Shown here: in pieces, positions 5,879 through 12,199 of the stretch | Numbering within the stretch: position 1 is the stretch's first letter | How the letters are laid out: every line of letters starts with the position of its first letter | From: CAZFCK01 sp964517355 | Lineage (GTDB): Bacteria; Desulfobacterota; Desulfovibrionia; Desulfovibrionales; Desulfovibrionaceae | Assembly (NCBI GenBank): GCA_964517355.1 | Contig: CAZFCK010000143.1 | Span: 1 to 12,211, forward strand | DNA length: 12,211 nucleotides | Direction of reading: 5' to 3' | The notes under the pieces: model-generated | Told to the model about the DNA's origin: nothing | The model's database searches: none | What the model saw: only the letters and a program-made list of their open reading frames with translations | Translations under genes and position numbers: made by a program

Positions 5879-6568
5879 ATGAATCAGACACTTCTTGCAT
5901 CTTTTGGCGATCCCCTCGAACGGGTGGAAGCCGCTCTTGAAGCCCTGCGCGCCGGCAAAGGGGTTCTTGTCGCGGATGACGAAGACAGGGAGAACGAGGG
6001 CGACCTCATTTTCTCCGCCACGTCTTTGACCACCGCGCAAATGGCCATGCTCATCCGGGAGTGCAGCGGTATCGTGTGTCTTTGCCTTCCTGATGAAAAG
6101 GTCCGCGATCTGGGACTGCCCATGATGGTGGACAACAACTGCAGCCGCTATCAGACAGCTTTCACGGTCTCCATAGAGGCCGCGCGCGGAGTGACCACCG
6201 GCGTCTCGGCGGCCGACCGCGTTACGACCATTCGCGCAGCTATCGCCGAAGACGCCCGCCCCGAAGACCTGTGCAGACCCGGGCACGTCTTTCCGCTACG
6301 GGCGCGCCAGGGCGGCGTGCTGGAGCGCGGAGGGCACACCGAGGCGACGGTGGACATGATGCGCCTGGCCGGGCTGCCCCCGTATGGCGTATTGTGTGAA
6401 CTGACCAATCCGGACGGCACCATGGCGCGCCTGCCGCAAATCGTGACCTTCGGCCGGCAAAACGATTTTCCCGTGCTTACGGTGCAGGATCTCGTTTCCT
6501 ACCGTCTGGCAACGGAGGGCGCGACAGCGGGCTCTTGTCTGCATGCCGGCGCGGCGGTACACTGTTAG
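5879..6568 (+). CDS. ribB: 3,4-dihydroxy-2-butanone 4-phosphate synthase
   Basis: The enzyme converts ribulose 5-phosphate to 3,4-dihydroxy-2-butanone 4-phosphate plus formate, the four-carbon precursor of riboflavin. At 229 residues it matches the single-domain RibB (about 217 in E. coli), not the RibBA fusion, since no GTP cyclohydrolase II domain follows. The metal/substrate loop DDEDRENEGDL spans 33-43. RPGHVFPLRA lies at 133-142 and the signature GGVLERGGHTEA at 145-156, including the conserved H153. CEL with E174 lies at 173-175. The ATG has GGAG seven bases upstream. It is alone under the FMN riboswitch, so the remaining rib genes must be elsewhere. Assignment is firm. Confidence 0.97.
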   Translation: MNQTLLASFGDPLERVEAALEALRAGKGVLVADDEDRENEGDLIFSATSLTTAQMAMLIRECSGIVCLCLPDEKVRDLGLPMMVDNNCSRYQTAFTVSIEAARGVTTGVSAADRVTTIRAAIAEDARPEDLCRPGHVFPLRARQGGVLERGGHTEATVDMMRLAGLPPYGVLCELTNPDGTMARLPQIVTFGRQNDFPVLTVQDLVSYRLATEGATAGSCLHAGAAVHC

Positions 6569-6640
6569 AGCATGTCAGCTTTGAAAGGGTTTGCATGCCC
6601 TTATGCATTCATACGACTTTCGGACTTGAAGAAAAAAAGT
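6569..6640 (-). repeat. Left part of interrupted 90-bp repeat and adjoining hairpin relative
   Basis: 6569-6605 is a diverged copy of the AGAGCATCT hairpin repeat (AGAGCATGTC...CTTTGAAA...GCATGC). 6606-6645 matches, inverted, the 12101-12144 segment (key shared block ACTTTCGGACTT read on the plus strand). The homology continues only after the insertion, at 6875. Confidence 0.75.
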
Positions 6641-6645
6641 ATAAA

Positions 6646-6874
6646 GGAAGCACTGATTAAAGACTTGTTAGGTTTTTCCGGGGGGAAACCTTTCTGAAGA
6701 AAGGTTCTCCCCCCGGACCCCCCTTTCAAAAACTTTTGGCAGAAGTACTTATAAATTCAATGTCTTACAAATATACTTGTCTGGCGACAAAGTTTAGGAA
6801 AGGGGAGCGCGAGGGGGAGAACCCTTTTCAAAGGGGTTCCCCCTCGCATATCCAGTGAATTAATCAGCGTTTCC
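6646..6874. mobile_element. 229-bp MITE-like insertion with 15-bp terminal inverted repeats
   Basis: The ends are GGAAGCACTGATTAA (6646-6660) and the inverted GGAAACGCTGATTAA (6874-6860), 13 of 15 identical. The flanks carry TAAA at 6642-6645 and 6875-6878. The related repeat at 12051-12144 has a single TAAA (TTTA on the plus strand) at this place and no insert, as does the diverged copy near 4784. The insert has no plausible transposase gene, so it is non-autonomous. It contains two long hairpins: CCGGGGGG...CCCCCCGG (6678-6716) and a member of the dispersed G-rich hairpin family (6809-6847). I cannot assign the parent transposon family with certainty. The GGAAG-type ends and 4-bp duplication are compatible with an IS5-like or other DDE element. 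Confidence 0.75.
6789..6847 (+). repeat. G-rich hairpin family copy inside the MITE
   Basis: The flank AAAGTTTAGGAAAGGGGAGC leads into GCGAGGGGG (6809-6817), which pairs with CCCCCTCGC (6839-6847). The inner part AACCC/GGGTT pairs across a two-base bulge. The flank matches that of the copies at 62 and 689 (inverted). Confidence 0.75.
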
Positions 6875-6933
6875 TAAAGTCGCGGGTTTTCGCGCCCGCA
6901 CGGCGACCAGGGGAGGCCCCTGGACGCCGGCTC
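6875..6933 (-). repeat. Right part of interrupted 90-bp repeat
   Basis: The segment matches, inverted, 12051-12105. It contains the nested hairpin CGGCG-A-CCAGGGG-AGG-CCCCTGG-A-CGCCG and the stem GCGGG/CCCGC. It is followed by CAAGAA-caattga-TTCTTG-TTTTT (6933-6955), which resembles a weak terminator. Confidence 0.8.
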
Positions 6934-7000
6934 AAGAACAATTGATTCTTGTTTTTCAACAAATGCAGAATGTTATGGAATACGCTCTGCTCAGAAAGTC

Positions 7001-7080
7001 GAGAGCCTTGTTTCAAGGCGAAAATGCGCTAGCCTGAGACGATACGGGGGCAAGCCTTGTTTCAAGGCGAAAATGCGCTA
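7001..7080 (+). repeat. Tandem pair of the GCCTTGTTTCAAGGC repeat, copies 3 and 4
   Basis: AGCCTTGTTTCAAGGC followed by GAAAATGCGCTA occurs at 7004-7031 and again, identical, at 7053-7080, 49 bp apart. The same unit occurs at 24-51 and, with one change at the end, at 4619-4646. The core can form a six-bp hairpin with a TTT loop. The pair lies 145-220 bp upstream of the response regulator start. Confidence 0.9.
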
Positions 7081-7108
7081 ACGGGTGAAGCCGCGATCAT
7101 TTTTGTGC

Positions 7109-7140
7109 GGAAGAGAGCCCTGTGCAAAGGGTTCTCTTCC
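7109..7140 (+). terminator. Hairpin upstream of the two-component genes
   Basis: GGAAGAGAGCCCT pairs with AGGGTTCTCTTCC (one mismatch, six-base loop). It follows the tandem repeat as a third example of the repeat-then-hairpin arrangement. A terminator or 5' leader structure is possible, but no clear T-run follows. I see no convincing promoter between 6956 and 7224. Confidence 0.45.
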
Positions 7141-7224
7141 TCGCGCCATGCCCGCGCCGCCACTCCCGGCAAGCGAATCGCGTCACAACCTGCGGCGTCG
7201 GCCGCTTTCAAAGGGAATATCCAC

Positions 7225-7899
7225 ATGCGTATTTTGATCATTGAAGACGACAATAAAATCGCCGCGTTTGTGGAAAAAGGCCTCAAGCAGGCGGGCTATG
7301 CCGTGGATATGGCCAACAACGGCAACGACGGGCTGCATCTGGCCCTTTCCGAACCGTACGACGCCGCGGTCATCGACATCATGCTTCCGGGATTGGACGG
7401 CCTCTCCGTCATAGAAACCATGCGGCGCGAAAAAATCAAAACCCCGGTGATCATTCTCAGCGCAAAACACACGGTTGAAGACCGCGTGCAGGGTTTGCGC
7501 ACCGGAGGCGACGATTATCTGGTCAAACCCTTTTCCTTTTCCGAACTTCTGGCGCGTGTGCACGCGCTGATACGGCGCTCGAGCCAGGAAAGCGAACCGA
7601 CCCAACTCAAGGTGGGGGACCTGGAACTCGACCTCCTGACCCGCGAGGTGCGCCGCCAGGGCAAGACCTTCGAGCTGCAACCCCGCGAGTTCTCGCTGCT
7701 CGAGTATCTCATGCGCAACGCCGGCCGCGTGGTTTCCAAGACAATGATCCTGGAGCATGTCTGGGATTACAATTTCGATCCCCAGACCAACGTGGTGGAT
7801 GTTCTGGTCCACCGCTTGCGCAACAAGGTGGATCGTGATTTCAGTGATAAAATGATCCACACCCTACGCGGAGTGGGCTATGTACTCAAAGTCCCATAA
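7225..7899 (+). CDS. OmpR/PhoB-family response regulator
   Basis: The product is a 224-residue transcription factor activated by phosphorylation. The receiver domain (1-118) has the acidic pair D8-D9, phospho-acceptor D51 in DIMLPGLDG, S79 and K101 in KPFSFSELLAR. The winged-helix DNA-binding domain (about 128-222) contains REFSLLEYLMRNAGRVVSK and the recognition-helix region TNVVDVLVHRLRNKVD. The ATG at 7225 gives the standard family length; its ribosome site is weak (AAAGGGAAT, 8 bases before). A longer frame from 7057 would add 56 residues translated from the intergenic repeat and is rejected. It overlaps the kinase gene by 20 bases, so the two are co-translated. The closest-looking subgroup is CusR/CopR-like, but neither a metal-response box nor metal-transport genes are nearby. 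Confidence 0.95.
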   Translation: MRILIIEDDNKIAAFVEKGLKQAGYAVDMANNGNDGLHLALSEPYDAAVIDIMLPGLDGLSVIETMRREKIKTPVIILSAKHTVEDRVQGLRTGGDDYLVKPFSFSELLARVHALIRRSSQESEPTQLKVGDLELDLLTREVRRQGKTFELQPREFSLLEYLMRNAGRVVSKTMILEHVWDYNFDPQTNVVDVLVHRLRNKVDRDFSDKMIHTLRGVGYVLKVP

Positions 7900-9274
7900 A
7901 CCCACATTGCGAATCGGCTGGCGTCTTGCGCTCTGGTCCACGCTGGTTTCCACGTGCATCACCCTGCTGATATTCGCCACCACCTATGCCCTGATTTCCC
8001 GCGCCATACGCGACAATAACCGCAACGTGGCCCTGAACAAGCTGGAACAATACGCCACCATCGAAAAGCGGCACGGGCTGAGCGCCATGCTACGCGCCCT
8101 GAATCAGGAAAGCACCGCCAACGAGCGTACCGGCTTTTTCGTGCGCGTGCTGGACGATGAAAACCGCACCCTGCTGCTGACCTTGCCCGAAGGCCTGCGC
8201 GACGTGGACCCCAGGCAGCTTGAAGAGCACCGTTTCACGGCCACGCGCCGCTGGGTGGTCCTGAATCCCTCTGAAGACGGCGACACCCTCGAAGCCATGG
8301 GCTTGAGCCTGTCCAAGAATTTCCAACTCCAGGTGGGATTCGGCATGGCCGAACGCCGCAGGCTTTTGGGATACGTCAAGTCGATCTTCCCCCTGGTCGC
8401 CCTGCCCATGCTCATCCTCGGGCTGGGTGGAGGCGTTTTCACCGCCAACCGCGCCCTGGCGCCCCTACGCGATCTTTCCCGCGTTGTCGCCAAAGTGGAG
8501 GCCGGAGGTTTCGACACGCGCGTGCCCATGCCGCCGACCCAGGACGAACTGCACGACCTGGCCACGCAGTTCAACCACATGATCGGCCGTATCGAGGCCC
8601 TTGTGGCGGGCATGCGGGGCACTCTGGACAACGTGGCCCACGACCTGCGCACCCCGCTCATGCGTTTGCGGCTTTCCGTGGAATCCGCGCTGCAGCATGA
8701 AGGTGATTGCGAGCACCTGCGCGAAGCATTGCTGGATTGCGCCGAGGAAGCCGAGCGTATCAATCGCATGCTCACGACGTTTATGGATATTTCAGAGGCG
8801 GAAAGCGGGGCCATGCGTTTGCAGCTGCAACAAGCCGACCTCCGGCCTCTGGTCGAGGAAGCCTGCGAACTCTATCAGATGCTTGCCGAAGAAAAGGAAA
8901 TACACCTGGAACTGGCTCCCGGAGACGGCGCCATGGCCACCATGGACCCTGACCGCGTGCGCCAGGTCCTGGCCAATCTGTTGGACAACGCCATAAAATA
9001 CACCCCGCGAAAAGGGCACGTACAGGTGACTGTGGAGCAGCACCCTCAATGGGCGGCATTAAACGTGCTGGACAGCGGCCCCGGGATTGATCCCACGGAT
9101 CTGCCGCATATTTTCGACCGATTGTACCGGGGCGACAAAAGCCGCTCCCATCGCGGTCTGGGTCTGGGGCTTTCCCTGGTGCGCGCCGTGGTGCAGGCCC
9201 ATGGCGGTAAAATCGCAGTGCGCAGCGCCCCCGGCCAGGGATCGTGTTTCAGCGTGCAGCTCCCCCGGACGTGA
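7880..9274 (+). CDS. Membrane sensor histidine kinase (HAMP, HisKA, HATPase)
   Basis: This 464-residue inner-membrane kinase is the likely partner of the preceding regulator. The domain order is TM1 (about 14-40), a periplasmic sensor of roughly 120 residues (41-163), TM2 (about 168-188), HAMP (189-242), and a HisKA dimerisation domain with phospho-histidine H254 in NVAHDLRTPL. The ATPase domain follows, with N box NLLDNAIKYTP (366-376), G1 DSGPGID (398-404), F box IFDRLYRGD (411-419) and G2 GLGLGLSL (426-433). All catalytic boxes are intact. The ATG at 7880 has GGAG six bases upstream inside the regulator gene. The sensor segment lacks a His/Cys-rich metal site, so envelope state or another ligand is as likely as a metal. 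The proximity of a DegP gene suggests envelope-stress sensing; this is inference. Confidence 0.95.
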   Translation: MYSKSHKPTLRIGWRLALWSTLVSTCITLLIFATTYALISRAIRDNNRNVALNKLEQYATIEKRHGLSAMLRALNQESTANERTGFFVRVLDDENRTLLLTLPEGLRDVDPRQLEEHRFTATRRWVVLNPSEDGDTLEAMGLSLSKNFQLQVGFGMAERRRLLGYVKSIFPLVALPMLILGLGGGVFTANRALAPLRDLSRVVAKVEAGGFDTRVPMPPTQDELHDLATQFNHMIGRIEALVAGMRGTLDNVAHDLRTPLMRLRLSVESALQHEGDCEHLREALLDCAEEAERINRMLTTFMDISEAESGAMRLQLQQADLRPLVEEACELYQMLAEEKEIHLELAPGDGAMATMDPDRVRQVLANLLDNAIKYTPRKGHVQVTVEQHPQWAALNVLDSGPGIDPTDLPHIFDRLYRGDKSRSHRGLGLGLSLVRAVVQAHGGKIAVRSAPGQGSCFSVQLPRT

Positions 9275-9294
9275 CCTCCGCGCCTCCCGGCGCA

Positions 9295-9322
9295 TTGACG
9301 CTTCCTGAATCTGTGTTATGAG
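9295..9322 (+). promoter_or_regulatory. Candidate promoter between kinase and protease genes
   Basis: TTGACG (9295-9300) and TATGAG (9317-9322) are 16 bases apart. This would give the protease gene a leader of about 300 bases. A second weak candidate is TTGAAA at 9563. The 353-bp gap (9275-9627) also contains a degenerate relative of the dispersed repeat (CCTGTTTCAAAGTCAATATG, 9441-9460) and no gene I can support. Confidence 0.3.
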
Positions 9323-9747
9323 TGGGAATGGAAAATTCTCAACGGCCCGCTCCCGCGGCTATCGCATGTAACAGCACCAACATGCGCACAACTAACGCCC
9401 ATCACAAAGTTTTGAATATTCTTAAGCCGTCGGAGGCATTCCTGTTTCAAAGTCAATATGCTCTAACGCCTCTCTGCTGCCGCCCCTTGTTTCCGTTCCA
9501 TCCGCTCCCCGCCCGCATGATGAATATTGCAACGCTGTAATGCGGCGGCAAGCGCGAGGTAATTGAAACGGCTTACAACATTACCATACGGCGGCACCCG
9601 CAACATACACACATAAGGAGGAGTTTTATGTCCCACAACATATCCCGCACAAGAGACGCTTCTTTTCATTCGCGCATCCGCGACCTGCGCCGCTCCACCC
9701 CGGCGGCTTGCATCGCTTTAGAAGCCCCATTGCACAAGGAGTCCTTT

Positions 9748-11175
9748 ATGTTGAAAAAATTACAGATGGTAAGCGTTTTGACCCTCACGATCCTGCTTCT
9801 GGCCGCCGTGGCCCAGGCCCGGGAGCTTCCCGAACTGGCCGATCTGGCCGCTGAAGCCGGCAAGTCCGTGGTGAACATCAGCACAAGCAAGACGGTTTCC
9901 TCTCCGCGCATGCCGCGCGGGTTCCACAACGCCCCCAAGGGGCAAGACAACCCCTTTGGCGATTTTTTCGATCAATTTGAAAAATTCTTCGGGCAACCGC
10001 GCCGCGGCCCCCAAAAGCAGCAATCTCTGGGGTCCGGCTTCATCATCTCGGCGGACGGGTTCATCGTGACCAACAACCATGTGGTGGCCGAAGCCGACGA
10101 GGTGGAAGTGATCCTCCAGGGCGAGGATACCCCTTACAAAGCGGAAATCATCGGCCGCGACCCTGAAACCGACCTGGCCCTGATCAAAATCGAAACGGAC
10201 AAGAAGCTGCCCGTGCTGCGTTTCGGCAATTCCGAAAAAGCCCGCGTGGGCGAATGGGTCATGGCCATCGGCAACCCCTTTGGCCTGGACCACACCGTGA
10301 CCACGGGCATCATCAGCGCCAAGGGGCGCGTGATCGGCGCCGGCCCCTACGATGATTTCATCCAGACCGACGCCTCCATCAATCCAGGCAACTCCGGCGG
10401 CCCCTTGCTGAACATGGACGGCGAAGTTGTCGGCATCAACACCGCCATCGTGGCCACGGGCCAGGGTATCGGCTTTGCCGTGCCCAGCAACATCGCCAAG
10501 GAAGTCATCCCGCAATTGCGTGACCACCAGAAGGTGCAGCGCGGCTGGCTCGGCGTCTCCATTCAGAATCTGGATGCGAATTCCGCCAAGGCCCTGGGCC
10601 TCGACGAATCATCCGGCGCGCTCGTCGCCAACGTCACTGCCGGTGATCCCGCGGACAAGGCCGGAGTGCGCACCGGCGATGTGATCCTCGCCGTGGACGA
10701 TGAGAAGGTTGAGGACGCCGGCGACCTGACCCGGATCATCGCGCAGCATGAACCCGGCGCCACAATCACCCTGAGCGTTTGGCGCAAAGGCGACACCATG
10801 GACCTGCGCGTAAAGCTCGGCGAGCGCGATCTGGACAAGGTATCGGAAATGAGGGGCATGCCCCATGGCGATGGCGAAGGACAACAAGAAGCCGCCTTGG
10901 GCCTGACCTTGCGCCCCGTGCTTGAAGACGAGGCCAAGGCCCTGGGCATGCGCAAACCCGAAGGCTTGCTGGTCCTTGACGTCGCCGCCGACAGCGTTGC
11001 CGAAAAGGGCGGAATCCGTACCGGCGACGTGCTGCTGGAAGCCAATCAACACGAACTCGGCAGCGTGTCCGACCTGGAAAAGATCATCGACAAGGAAGGC
11101 AAGAAAAAAGGCGTCGTCATGCTGCTCGTCACCCGCGACGGCCATAACTTCTTTAAAACTCTGGTGCTCGAATAA
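9748..11175 (+). CDS. degP: DegP/HtrA-type periplasmic serine protease (Do family)
   Basis: The product is a 475-residue protease/chaperone that removes misfolded envelope proteins. Starting at 9748, it has a Sec signal peptide (MLKKLQMVSV to VAQA, cleavage about residue 24). The trypsin-like domain has catalytic H111 (TNNHVV), D142 (DPETDLALI) and S216 (NPGNSGGPL). PDZ1 spans about 266-356 and PDZ2 about 383-470. Residues 55-92 form the family's flexible Gly/Pro/Phe-rich LA-loop-like insertion. The 9748 ATG has AAGGAG six bases upstream. An in-frame ATG at 9628, also with a strong site (AAGGAGGAG, 4 bases before), would add 40 basic, non-hydrophobic residues before the signal peptide. The shorter start fits export better. 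It follows the two-component genes on the same strand, consistent with regulation by them. DegP versus DegQ/MucD naming is uncertain. Confidence 0.93.
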   Translation: MLKKLQMVSVLTLTILLLAAVAQARELPELADLAAEAGKSVVNISTSKTVSSPRMPRGFHNAPKGQDNPFGDFFDQFEKFFGQPRRGPQKQQSLGSGFIISADGFIVTNNHVVAEADEVEVILQGEDTPYKAEIIGRDPETDLALIKIETDKKLPVLRFGNSEKARVGEWVMAIGNPFGLDHTVTTGIISAKGRVIGAGPYDDFIQTDASINPGNSGGPLLNMDGEVVGINTAIVATGQGIGFAVPSNIAKEVIPQLRDHQKVQRGWLGVSIQNLDANSAKALGLDESSGALVANVTAGDPADKAGVRTGDVILAVDDEKVEDAGDLTRIIAQHEPGATITLSVWRKGDTMDLRVKLGERDLDKVSEMRGMPHGDGEGQQEAALGLTLRPVLEDEAKALGMRKPEGLLVLDVAADSVAEKGGIRTGDVLLEANQHELGSVSDLEKIIDKEGKKKGVVMLLVTRDGHNFFKTLVLE

Positions 11176-11227
11176 AAGAAAAGCTCGTGTGTTGCCCCCG
11201 CCCTTGATCGCGCATCATGACACAAAA

Positions 11228-11253
11228 GGCGGCCCTTTACGGGCCGCCTTTTT
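11228..11253 (+). terminator. Rho-independent terminator after the protease gene
   Basis: GGCGGCCC and GGGCCGCC form an 8-bp stem with a five-base loop, followed by TTTTT; AAAA precedes the stem, so it can also act on the opposite strand. It begins 52 bases after the protease stop. Confidence 0.92.
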
Positions 11254-11294
11254 CTTCGACGGTACACAGCAAAATAATTCTGAAATGGAGGAGC

Positions 11295-11332
11295 GCGAGA
11301 GAAGAGTCCCTTTCAAGGAATTCTCCTCTCGC
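11295..11332 (+). repeat. Diverged G-rich hairpin family copy between convergent genes
   Basis: GCGAGAG (11295-11301) pairs with CTCTCGC (11326-11332), and the inner part is imperfectly paired (AGA/TCT, TT/AA, CC/GG). It is followed by ACCTTCTTTTC, like the copies at 75 and 11850. It lies between the protease gene and the convergent minus-strand gene ending at 11378, and could help terminate both. Confidence 0.65.
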
Positions 11333-11377
11333 ACCTTCTTTTCATAACGCTTGTAGCAATACGGCCTCGCCGAAGTA

Positions 11378-11626
11378 TCAGCTCTTATCCGAATTATAAT
11401 CCACAGCGCCGATCTTCAATTCCTTGGCAAGTTTTTTCGCGTGCTCCACTTGCTCTTCGCTGTAGGCATGCCAGGGAATCTGTTGCTCCAAAAGGGGCAG
11501 CAATTTTTCAGCGCTCTCTATCAAGTGTTGGGCTGAGAGATCCAACCCCTTCTTGACCTTTTCAATCTTGTGCGCATCCTTTTTCAACGCTGCGATAAGC
11601 TTTTCTCCATGATGATGTTCAGTCAT
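11378..11626 (-). CDS. Small helical protein of unknown function
   Basis: This 82-residue protein is not recognised as a named family. It starts MTEHHHGEK and continues as a predicted two- to three-helix bundle rich in Lys, Glu and Leu (about 9-46 and 55-72). A WHAYSEEQVEHAKKLAKEL segment (52-70) contains two more histidines. There is no signal peptide or membrane segment. The ATG has GAGGAG eight bases upstream and there is an in-frame TGA at 11378. It is convergent with the protease gene. Upstream (11627-11849), the only structure I see is GGCGTCTT/AAGACGCC (11666-11701), a possible 5' leader hairpin. Metal binding through the N-terminal histidines is possible but not demonstrated. Confidence 0.75.
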   Translation of the reverse strand: MTEHHHGEKLIAALKKDAHKIEKVKKGLDLSAQHLIESAEKLLPLLEQQIPWHAYSEEQVEHAKKLAKELKIGAVDYNSDKS

Positions 11627-11849
11627 GGCGGTATCTCCTCGACGTATGCGGTGATTGTTTCACACGGCGTCTTTTCCTTTTTCCCCGCAAGGCAAGACGC
11701 CCCTCCTCCCACACGGCGCGCCCCGAGCCATCTTCAGGGCGGCTGCCGGAGGGACTATTCCACATTTCACCACACGCCGCAAACACGAACTCTTTTCCGC
11801 AATCCTCGTTGTGCCGTTTTTCCGCGGGAAGGCCGTGGCTGCAAGGAGA

Positions 11850-11893
11850 GCGCGAGAGGGGAACCCCTCTGAAAAGGGGTTCCCCTCTCGCGC
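11850..11893 (+). repeat. G-rich hairpin family copy, 19-bp perfect stem
   Basis: GCGCGAGAGGGGAACCCC (11850-11867) pairs perfectly with its complement at 11876-11893, extended by one T-A pair, leaving a CTGAAA loop. GAGA precedes and CATCTTTTC follows, as in the other copies. No gene end is close by on the plus strand. Confidence 0.85.
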
Positions 11894-11923
11894 CATCTTT
11901 TCACAACTCAATAAAATGTCCTA

Positions 11924-12012
11924 GATCATTTAACGCTTGAAATGATCGCTTAACGGCGGGCAAAGCCCGCCTGCAATCATTTCGCGGCAAAGATTTGCAA
12001 GCAAATCTTTGC
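11924..12012. repeat. Cluster of hairpins with alternative pairings
   Basis: GATCATTT (11924-11931) pairs with AAATGATC (11940-11947). GGCGGGC pairs with GCCCGCC (11955-11971), and GCAAAGATTTGC pairs with GCAAATCTTTGC (11987-12012, two-base loop). GAAATGAT (11939-11946) can instead pair with ATCATTTC (11976-11983), enclosing the second hairpin. A further imperfect stem, AACTTT-TTC-AAAGTT inside AGAGC...GCTCT, follows at 12012-12047. Confidence 0.75.
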
Positions 12013-12050
12013 AGAGCCTTCCAACTTTTTCAAAGTTTCAATGCTCTAGT

Positions 12051-12144
12051 TCCGGCGTCCAGGGGCCTCCCCTGGTCGTCGTGCGGGCGCGAAAGCTCGC
12101 GACTTTATACGTTTTTTCTTTAAGTCCGAAAGCCGTATTCATAA
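12051..12144 (+). repeat. Intact copy of the 90-bp intergenic repeat (empty site)
   Basis: It is the inverted counterpart of 6606-6645 plus 6875-6933, with about nine in ten bases matching by eye. It has no insertion at GACTTTATAC (12101-12110). It carries the CCAGGGG-CCT-CCCCTGG hairpin. Confidence 0.85.
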
Positions 12145-12164
12145 GAAATGTAAAAACACGGCCT

Positions 12165-12199
12165 AGAGCATCTCACGCTTGAAAAGCGCTAGATGCTCT
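12165..12199. repeat. Hairpin repeat AGAGCATCT...AGATGCTCT, copy 2
   Basis: The stem and loop are identical to 4543-4577. The match continues to the window end with one difference (T for C at 12206). ACACGGCCTAG (12155-12165) leads into it. Confidence 0.85.

Noticed and set aside
7001..7080. CRISPR-like array from the tandem 27-base repeats
   Set aside because: There are only two local copies, other copies are scattered singly, and no cas genes are present.
7057..7224. N-terminal extension of 56 residues to the response regulator
   Set aside because: It is translated from the dispersed repeat and hairpin, and the receiver domain begins exactly at the ATG at 7225.
9322..9540. 72-codon frame between kinase and protease
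   Set aside because: It has no ribosome site, a Pro/Cys/Asn-rich random-looking product and contains part of a degenerate repeat.
9760..10527. 255-codon minus-strand open frame opposite the protease gene
   Set aside because: It is antisense to the catalytic domain, with a shadow-type composition and no ribosome site.
5020..11626. Homology between the two small helical proteins (shared VKKGLD)
   Set aside because: The match is limited to about six residues in Lys-rich helices, and nothing else aligns.
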